From contig JANNZY010000147.1 of assembly GCA_031410915.1 (NCBI GenBank), positions 1 through 64,000 of the forward strand: DNA of 64,000 bases. Reading direction: 5' to 3'. The first letter of the stretch is position 1. Every line of letters starts with the position of its first letter. Below are positions 58,369-64,000 of the stretch, one piece after another. The notes under the pieces are model-generated. The model was not told the DNA's origin. It saw only the letters and a list, made by a program, of their open reading frames with translations, and did no database searches. The position numbers and the translations under genes were made by a program. The stretch is from WLMZ01 sp031410915. Its GTDB lineage: Bacteria > Actinomycetota > Acidimicrobiia > Acidimicrobiales > Ilumatobacteraceae.

Positions 58369-60423
58369 ATGATCGTCTTCCGCCGGGCCATCGGTCTGGT
58401 CCTCGCGCTCGGGCTGCTGGCAGTGCTGCCCCTCAACGCCGCCGACGTGGCGCAGGCCGCGGCGTCGAACGACATGACACCGTGGGCGCTTCCGACAAGG
58501 CCGGCGAAGTGCACGTCTGCTCAGGTCACGACGGGCGCGGTGGCTTCGTGCCTGGTCGCCGGGTACGACAAGCCCGACGCGAACGGCTGGCCGCCACCGC
58601 CGTTCCCAAGTGATCCTGGCGCGGGCACGGGCATCGGCGTGGTGCCACTCGACGGCTGGAAGTTCCTCGGTTGGGGCTACAACGGCTCGCCGGCGCTGGT
58701 CGACTGGGAGACGATGCTGGCGGCCAACCAGTCCCCGATCGGGCCGGTGCGGGCCAACCAGCTGAAGGCGTTCCCGGACGCGCTGGCGCTGTTCGAAGGA
58801 TTCCTGCGCGACATCGTCGCCGGCGGCTACAAGATCACCGACGCTGCCACGTACTCCTTCCGCTGCACATCGGGCACGGGCAAGAGCTGCAACGGCCTGA
58901 CCCGCGAAGCGCTGTCCAACCACAGCTGGGGTCTGGCGATGGACATGAACAGCGGCGCCAACCCGGAGAAGACCTACCTCGGCATCGACGGGGCATCCGC
59001 TTGCCTGACGCCGGTCATCACCGACATCCCGATGTGGGTGGTGCGCACCGCCGAGAAGTGGGGTCTCTACTGGGGTGGCTACGGCTGGAGCAGCGGGTGC
59101 GAGTCACCGTCGCAGATGAAGACGTCGGCAACACGTGACGCGACGCACTTCGAGTTCCGCGGCGGCCCGGAGCAGGCGCGTGCCATCGTGGTGGCAAACC
59201 TCGGCGGCTCATGTCTCGACGTGGCCGATTCCGCCGGCGTGATCGCGCCTCGCTGCCTGTCGCCCGGCGACGTGCCCGGCGCTGGCTGGCGGGTCGTGAT
59301 CGACACGAAGGCACCGACCGGAGCGACCGCGGCGCTCGTCAATCTCACGATCACGGGTGCGACCGCCGCAGGCTACGTGACCGCCGAGCCGTGCACCGCC
59401 GCTCCGGCTGGCGCACGCACCTCGTCGAACGGCAACACCGCGCCCGGCCAGACCGTGGCCAATCTGGCCGTCGTTGCGCTGGATGCAAAGGGCCGCTTCT
59501 GCCTCTACCGCTCGCAGCCGATGCACACCGTGGTCGACGTACAGGGCTTCTTCGCCTCCTCCAGCACGGCGGGCTCCGGCGGCACGCTCTACTCGGCGGT
59601 CGGCCCGCAGCGAGTGATGGACACTCGCGTCGAGGCGTTCTGCGCGCCGGGCGGCGGTTGCGCCGAACTCGGCCCGGTCAGCGCAGGCACCGAGATGGCC
59701 GTGACGACACCGATGGTGCCGCCGGCGGCTGTCGCCGTCTTGGCCAACCTGACCGTGACTGAGCCCGATGCGAGTGGCTACCTGACCGCGGACTCGTGCA
59801 CGTCACTTGCTCCCGGGCCACAGAGCCGATCCAATGCGAACTTCGCCACCCGCGATACCGTTGCCAACCTGGCCGTCGTTCCCCTATCGCCAAGCGCGGC
59901 TGGGCCGCAGTTCTGCACGTACTCGACGGCGCGCACCCACAAGGTGGTCGATGTGCAGGGCTACTTCGCTCCGCCAACGGCCGCCGGCTGGGCATTCACG
60001 TCCGTGACGACCCAGCGCGCGGTCGACACGCGCGGCTGCTGGACCGACGCGATCTCCACCACACAGCGCTGCTCGCAGATCAACGACACCGGCGCGATCA
60101 TCCGACTGAAGGCACCGGCCGGCGCCGCAGCCGTGCTGATCAACCTGACTCTGACGGAGGCCGCCGGCGACGGCTTCGCGACCGCACTTGCCTGCTCGAT
60201 GGCCCAGGCCACACCGAAGCAGTCGAACGGCAACGTCGCGACGGGAAGGACTGCGGCCAACCTGGCGATCGTCGCGGTCGACACCGACGGCACGTACTGC
60301 ATTCGGGTTTCGGCCCCGATGCACGTGGTCGTCGACGTGCAAGGCACCTTCGCCACCGGCACCGGCCTCCAGTTCGTCCCGGTCACCCCAGTCCGGAGAA
60401 GCGACACTCGCGGCGCCGGCTGA
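58369..60423 (+). CDS. Secreted M15 (VanY-like) carboxypeptidase with three surface repeats
   Basis: 684 residues. Signal peptide to about 33, then a D-Ala-D-Ala carboxypeptidase-like M15 domain (about 60-265) with the zinc motif SNHSWGLAMDMN (SxHxxGxAxD) and the distal HFEFRG. It should trim peptidoglycan peptides. The C-terminal 400 residues hold three repeats of about 130 residues, each with a VNLTxT strand, a SNxN turn, ANLAVVxL, a Cys near xFCxY and an end in VVDVQGxF. This repeat occurs widely in actinobacterial surface proteins. The start is ATG 58369. Confidence 0.87.
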   Translation: MIVFRRAIGLVLALGLLAVLPLNAADVAQAAASNDMTPWALPTRPAKCTSAQVTTGAVASCLVAGYDKPDANGWPPPPFPSDPGAGTGIGVVPLDGWKFLGWGYNGSPALVDWETMLAANQSPIGPVRANQLKAFPDALALFEGFLRDIVAGGYKITDAATYSFRCTSGTGKSCNGLTREALSNHSWGLAMDMNSGANPEKTYLGIDGASACLTPVITDIPMWVVRTAEKWGLYWGGYGWSSGCESPSQMKTSATRDATHFEFRGGPEQARAIVVANLGGSCLDVADSAGVIAPRCLSPGDVPGAGWRVVIDTKAPTGATAALVNLTITGATAAGYVTAEPCTAAPAGARTSSNGNTAPGQTVANLAVVALDAKGRFCLYRSQPMHTVVDVQGFFASSSTAGSGGTLYSAVGPQRVMDTRVEAFCAPGGGCAELGPVSAGTEMAVTTPMVPPAAVAVLANLTVTEPDASGYLTADSCTSLAPGPQSRSNANFATRDTVANLAVVPLSPSAAGPQFCTYSTARTHKVVDVQGYFAPPTAAGWAFTSVTTQRAVDTRGCWTDAISTTQRCSQINDTGAIIRLKAPAGAAAVLINLTLTEAAGDGFATALACSMAQATPKQSNGNVATGRTAANLAIVAVDTDGTYCIRVSAPMHVVVDVQGTFATGTGLQFVPVTPVRRSDTRGAG

Positions 60424-60545
60424 CGAGTGGCATGCGTCTCACGAAATTCTGCCGGAACGACCGCGTGACACTCGCTCTGTGGTGAAGAATGCCCGCAGAG
60501 CGAACGGCCGCCGGCGGGGCGACGTTGGCAGAAGAGAGCATTGTT

Positions 60546-61391
60546 GTGGTTTTCCACAGGCGCTGGAACGAAGACGAGTACTACGACGACGACGACGACG
60601 AGGGCCGCTGGCGGCGCATCGCCAAGATCGCCGCCCTGACCACGGTGGTTGTCGTGCTGGCCGTGGCCGGCGTGCTGGTGATCCGCCAGGCCGGCGACTC
60701 GACCAACGCCGCGGGGGTCGCATCCTCGACCGATTCGACCCCGGGACCGTTCGATCCGATCGGCACGACGACGCCCGACGCCTTGCCTGCCGATTCGATC
60801 GCCGACTCGACCGTCGCAGCGACGACCGCGAACGGAACGTATGCCCTGACGCCGGACGGTCAGCCGCAACCGGTGTCCGTCATCATCACGGCCGAATCGA
60901 TCCGGATGAGCGGTTCGGTGCCCAGTGAGACGGCCCGCGAGCAGCTGAGGTCCCTGCTGACGTCGATCAGCGACGGCACCATCGCGATCACCGACGATGT
61001 CACGGTCAACCCGGACGTTCCGGTCGGCGTAGCCGTGCGCATCGTGCCGCTCGACGCCGCGGCCTACACCTCGGGCACGTTCACCATCGAGAGCGGGCAC
61101 GCTGCGGACCTCGATCGGATCGTCCGGCTGCTGGATGCAGCCGACCACGCTTCACTTCTCGTCGTGACGCACACCGACCAGGCCGAGGCCCCTCCCGGGA
61201 CAGTGATGTTGTCGATCGCGCGAGTGAACGCCGAGCTCGCGTATCTGGCCAGCGCCGGCATCGCTGCCGACCGAGTGTCGTCACGAGCCGTTGGCGGCAC
61301 CGACCCGATCACGACGGAGTCGACACCGGACGCATTCGCAGCCAACCGCCGCACCGAATACATCGTCAGTGGTCTGTTCGTCACTCCGTGA
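60546..61391 (+). CDS. Membrane-anchored protein with OmpA-like C-terminal domain
   Basis: 281 residues: acidic N-terminus (NEDEYYDDDDDEG), one membrane helix (about 28-49), a Ser/Thr/Asp linker, a BON-like segment (PVSVIITAESIRMSGSVPSE) and a C-terminal OmpA-like peptidoglycan-binding domain (VVTHTDQ, ELAYLASAGIAADRV, NRRTEYIVSG). It is similar in plan to mycobacterial ArfA. It probably ties membrane and wall. GTG 60546 after AGAGAG is preferred; ATG 60489 is in frame. The end overlaps the convergent LigD-like gene by 11 bp. Confidence 0.8.
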   Translation: MVFHRRWNEDEYYDDDDDEGRWRRIAKIAALTTVVVVLAVAGVLVIRQAGDSTNAAGVASSTDSTPGPFDPIGTTTPDALPADSIADSTVAATTANGTYALTPDGQPQPVSVIITAESIRMSGSVPSETAREQLRSLLTSISDGTIAITDDVTVNPDVPVGVAVRIVPLDAAAYTSGTFTIESGHAADLDRIVRLLDAADHASLLVVTHTDQAEAPPGTVMLSIARVNAELAYLASAGIAADRVSSRAVGGTDPITTESTPDAFAANRRTEYIVSGLFVTP

Positions 61392-62346
61392 CGCGGGCGG
61401 CGCGACTTCGCCTCTTGCCCTCGTGCATCGCCGCGACTCTGGCGACCGGGATCTCGTGGCCCTCGGCGACCAAGTCAGCGGGCAACGATTGCGGATCAGG
61501 CATCGCTGCGGCCCAGGGGTCGCAATCGCCGAGCAGATCCGGTGCAGTCAGGATCGTGTAGTCCTTCGGCGCGATTGTGTCGAGGTCGTCCCACTCGATC
61601 GGGAACGACACGGTCGCGCCGGGCCTGGCTCGCGGGCTGTAGGCCGCGACCACGGTCGCGCCACCGGCGCGAGTGGAATCGATGAACACCTTGCCGTCGC
61701 GGTCGGCCTTCACGAACGCCGTGGTCGCAACCCCCGGGTCGAGCCGCTCGACGCGGTGCGCGATCGCCCGTGTCGCGCCGGCCGCGACCTCCATCGACAC
61801 CGATGCATCGATCGGCACGAAGATGTGCAGCCCCTTGGCCCCACTCGTCTTCACAGCGCCCTGGAGGCCGGCGTCGTCGAGGACCCGGCGAACGAGATGC
61901 GCAGCTGCGACGACATGGGCGAAGTCGTCGCCCGACGGTGGATCGAGATCGAGCACGAGATGCGTGGCGTGGTCGAGATGGTCGACGCGCGCCAGCGTCG
62001 GGTGGTACTCGATCGCGCGCTGGTTGCCGAACCACAGCAGCGTCCGGCGGTCGTTGCACAGCGCGTACGACACAGTGCGTTTGGACGCCTCGGCCCACAG
62101 CGGGACGGTGGCCACGAAGTCGGGTGTGTACTTGGGAACGTTCTTCTGCATGAACGGTGCCTGCCCACGCGTCACGCGGATCACCGACAGCGGACGGTCC
62201 TGCAGCACCGGCAGGATCCGGTCGCTCATCCGGTCGAGGTAGTCGACGAGGTCGCGTTTGGTGACCTCCGAGCCGTCGAACAACGGTTGATCGAGATTCG
62301 TGAGCTCGACACCGTCGCGCGACTCGTCGCTGCGCGCACCGGCCAC
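61381..62346 (-). CDS. LigD-type DNA polymerase/primase domain protein
   Basis: 321 residues, a stand-alone polymerase domain of the bacterial NHEJ system (archaeo-eukaryotic primase fold). Catalytic Asp residues are in LVLDLDPPSGDDF, followed by KTSGAKGLHIFVP and the later ARPGATVSFPIEWDDL. It would fill gaps with ribo- or deoxynucleotides at double-strand breaks. No ligase or nuclease domain is fused and no ku gene is seen here, as in mycobacterial PolD1/PolD2. It is divergent from the GDT1-type gene, with 48 bp between starts. Confidence 0.92.
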   Translation of the reverse strand: MAGARSDESRDGVELTNLDQPLFDGSEVTKRDLVDYLDRMSDRILPVLQDRPLSVIRVTRGQAPFMQKNVPKYTPDFVATVPLWAEASKRTVSYALCNDRRTLLWFGNQRAIEYHPTLARVDHLDHATHLVLDLDPPSGDDFAHVVAAAHLVRRVLDDAGLQGAVKTSGAKGLHIFVPIDASVSMEVAAGATRAIAHRVERLDPGVATTAFVKADRDGKVFIDSTRAGGATVVAAYSPRARPGATVSFPIEWDDLDTIAPKDYTILTAPDLLGDCDPWAAAMPDPQSLPADLVAEGHEIPVARVAAMHEGKRRSRAARVTE

Positions 62347-62379
62347 GTCACAACCCTACTCGCCATCGCGAATCCCCGG

Positions 62380-62394
62380 TAGGGTCCCCGGCAC
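62380..62394 (+). promoter_or_regulatory. -10 box of the GDT1-type transporter gene
   Basis: TAGGGT at 62380-62385, nine bases before GTG 62395, with no ribosome-binding site. It is slightly longer than the usual 6-8 base interval. Confidence 0.35.
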
Positions 62395-62961
62395 GTGCAA
62401 GCGTTCCTGATCAGCTGCGGCATCATCTTCGTCGCCGAACTCGGCGACAAGAGCCAGTTGATGGCGATGACCTTCGCCGCGCGCTACAAGGCGATCACGA
62501 TCCTGGCTGCGATCACGGCCGCGACAGCAATTGTCCACCTGGCCAGCGTTTTGCTCGGTGCCGCGCTCGGCGTCACACTGCCGACCAAAGCGATCTCGAT
62601 CGTCGCCGGCGTCGCGTTCCTCGGCTTCGCCGCGTGGACGCTGCGTGGCGATTCGCTCGACGATGACGAGGCCGACCGCGCCCAACGCAGCAGGCGCTCG
62701 GTGTTCATGTCCGTCGGCCTGGCGTTCCTGCTCGCCGAACTCGGCGACAAGACGATGCTGGCCACGATCACGCTGGCGACGAACCACGGGCTGCTCGGCA
62801 CGTGGCTCGGATCCACCGTCGGCATGGTGGCCGCCGACGCGCTCGCGATCGTCGTCGGTCAGCAGCTCGGTGCGCGGCTGCCCGAGCGCGTCATCAAGAT
62901 CGGTGCGGCCATCACGTTCGTCGTCTTCGGTGTCCTGCTCATCATCGAGGGCCTTCGCTGA
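62395..62961 (+). CDS. GDT1/UPF0016 family cation transporter
   Basis: 188 residues, six helices in two related halves, each beginning with the family signature E-x-G-D-K-[ST]: AELGDKSQLMA in the first and AELGDKTMLAT in the second. Characterised members export Mn2+ or exchange Ca2+/Mn2+ for protons. A short acidic linker joins the halves. It is convergent with the TetR gene, whose end overlaps by 20 bp. Mn homeostasis would fit, but no mntR-type element is visible upstream. Confidence 0.92.
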   Translation: MQAFLISCGIIFVAELGDKSQLMAMTFAARYKAITILAAITAATAIVHLASVLLGAALGVTLPTKAISIVAGVAFLGFAAWTLRGDSLDDDEADRAQRSRRSVFMSVGLAFLLAELGDKTMLATITLATNHGLLGTWLGSTVGMVAADALAIVVGQQLGARLPERVIKIGAAITFVVFGVLLIIEGLR

Positions 62962-63556
62962 TCGCAGCGGTCGGCGGCGACGAGAAGATCAGGTCGATGG
63001 TGCCGGTCAACTGGCGGCGAGCGTCGACGATGGAGATGTTGCCGTGCACCCAGTTGCGCAACACGGCATTGAGCATCGCGTTCACCACATTGACGATCAG
63101 CGCCGCAATGTCCGGTGCGATCCCGTCGAGCACGTCACCCATCGTCGACTGCTCGCGCCCGGCGAAGCTGGCGTACTGCTCACGTGCCAGCGCGTCCGGC
63201 GTGTTGTCCATCAACGCGACAACGGTGTACACCTGCGGCCAACGCTCGAACGCGTTGAGAACGCGCATCATCAACTCCGTCAATCGCTCCTGCGCCGACG
63301 CGCCGCGCAGTGGTCGCCTCTGCACCTGGGCGACGAGCTGGTCACCCCATTCGACGAGCACCGCTGCAAACAAGTGCTCCTTGGAGGCGAAGTAGCGGTA
63401 CACGGTGCCGAGCGCGACATCGCCGTGATCGGCGACGTCGCGCATCTGGATCTTGTCGTAGGGCAGCTGCTGCAGCAGCTCCAACGCGGCCACCACGATG
63501 CGCTGCCGCCGCGCCCGTTGGGTCGGTGTCAGATCCTCTGGCAGCGGTGGCGACAT
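62942..63556 (-). CDS. TetR family regulator, KstR-like
   Basis: 204 residues. The N-terminal HTH region (RQRIVVAALELLQQLPYDKI then QMRDVADHGDVALGTVYRYF) has the VALGTVYRYFxSKEHL run typical of the KstR group that controls cholesterol and sterol degradation in actinobacteria. The C-terminal domain binds a CoA thioester in KstR. No steroid-catabolic gene is adjacent, so its target may be elsewhere. It is divergent from a CHASE-domain sensor gene, with 74 bp between starts. Confidence 0.9.
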   Translation of the reverse strand: MSPPLPEDLTPTQRARRQRIVVAALELLQQLPYDKIQMRDVADHGDVALGTVYRYFASKEHLFAAVLVEWGDQLVAQVQRRPLRGASAQERLTELMMRVLNAFERWPQVYTVVALMDNTPDALAREQYASFAGREQSTMGDVLDGIAPDIAALIVNVVNAMLNAVLRNWVHGNISIVDARRQLTGTIDLIFSSPPTAAISEGPR

Positions 63557-63618
63557 GCCGTTCGAGACTACGTAATCGCAGCGCGAGTTGCGTGATGGCT
63601 CCCCGTGGAAGCGTTCAC

Positions 63619-63630
63619 TACTCTGCTGTC
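63619..63630 (+). promoter_or_regulatory. -10 box of the CHASE-domain gene
   Basis: TACTCT at 63619-63624, six bases before GTG 63631. Confidence 0.4.
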
Positions 63631-64000
63631 GTGATCCGGCAGAGGGCAGCGACGTGGCCGGTGGCCGGGGCGGCGCTCTTCATCGGGTTGTTCGTACTCG
63701 GCTCGCTCGCGACGCTGCTGTCCGTTCGCACCGAGCAGGATGCAGCGCGATTGCGCGACGCGCGAGCGGCCGAGATCGTGTCGTCACGGTTGAGCGGAGC
63801 GTTGCAACACACGGTGGCGGCCCTGCGCGGCGCGGATGCGCTGGCGGTCGACGGATCGGTCAGCGCAGACGAGTTCACCGCCTACGCCCGTGACATCGTC
63901 GACGGATCGCTGTACCGAGCGATCGCGTTCGCGCGGGTCGTCAGTGGCGGCGACCGGGCGGCGTTCGAGGCGTCCACGGGGCTCATCATCCGTGACACGG
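63631..64000 (+). CDS. CHASE-domain membrane sensor (5' part, truncated by window edge)
   Basis: GTG 63631 opens a frame that runs off the right edge without a stop (123 residues present). A membrane helix (about 10-31) is followed by an extracytoplasmic helical region and the beginning of a CHASE domain (YARDIVDGSLYRAIAFARVV, then a GDRAAFE segment). CHASE domains sense small molecules and are joined to kinase, cyclase or GGDEF/EAL outputs; the output here lies outside the window. Leaderless spacing to the -10 box supports this start. Confidence 0.72.
   Translation, partial: MIRQRAATWPVAGAALFIGLFVLGSLATLLSVRTEQDAARLRDARAAEIVSSRLSGALQHTVAALRGADALAVDGSVSADEFTAYARDIVDGSLYRAIAFARVVSGGDRAAFEASTGLIIRDT

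Overview
The window is a stretch of high-GC chromosome, roughly two thirds G+C by eye. It reads like an actinobacterium, most plausibly from the Acidimicrobiia/Ilumatobacter neighbourhood. This is inferred from the mixture of actinobacterial families (KstR-like TetR regulator, PPOX-class flavoprotein, LigD-type polymerase domain, class-E-like sortase, Thr-rich cell-surface linkers), from the dense and strongly GC3-biased coding on both strands, and from many promoters whose -10 box (TAnnnT) lies only 6-9 bases before the start codon, as expected for leaderless mRNAs. I saw no rRNA or tRNA gene, no CRISPR array and no intact transposase.

Layout. 1-11168: metabolic genes (oligopeptide-type binding lipoprotein cut by the left edge, TetR, acyl-CoA synthetase, unknown protein, lytic transglycosylase, PAS/GGDEF cyclase, SDR, small unknown protein, amidohydrolase, Baeyer-Villiger-type monooxygenase). 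11169-11859: gene debris with a tandem 61-bp hairpin repeat. 11860-16456: minus-strand operon of carbonic anhydrase, a GT39-like membrane glycosyltransferase and two GT2 enzymes. 16646-28080: the most interesting block. It holds a Pst-type phosphate transporter operon (pstC-pstA-pstB, then two PstS-like proteins with C-terminal membrane anchors), a sortase fold lacking its catalytic Cys and Arg, a small surface protein with a PEP-CTERM-like tail, a third PstS-like protein, and a divergent exosortase with an intact Cys/Arg/His triad. 28169-35673: a PepSY protein, a two-component system, a MacAB-type efflux ATPase/permease with a giant adaptor, and a lipoprotein, linked by 11-bp-phased GTTCA boxes.

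35746-36758: MerR-type regulator with a Cys-rich C-terminal domain and a small CC-motif membrane protein. 36759-37909: second debris zone, with a 62-bp version of the hairpin repeat and a truncated ABC ATPase. 38038-43298: PhyH dioxygenase, a Tat-exported PhoX-type phosphatase whose C-terminal tail resembles that of the small surface protein near the Pst genes, and a CopC-CopD fusion. 43341-49753: hybrid histidine kinase, then an operon of response regulator, kinase, ferric-reductase-like protein, FMN-binding protein and ApbE (an extracytoplasmic flavinylation module). 49754-64000: DUF2231 protein, a metallo-beta-lactamase hydrolase and an arylsulfatase fired from overlapping divergent promoters, 23-bp iterons, PPOX and RibD-like proteins, a DUF4143 ATPase, ModB-ModC without ModA, M15 peptidase with surface repeats, OmpA-like protein, LigD polymerase domain, GDT1 transporter, KstR-like TetR, and a CHASE-domain sensor cut by the right edge.

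Working hypothesis for the central block: phosphate capture and release at the cell surface (membrane-tethered PstS-like proteins, PhoX) is coupled to an exosortase-based C-terminal sorting system. The glycosyltransferases next door could decorate the Thr-rich linkers. The gene families are seen directly; the coupling is inference.
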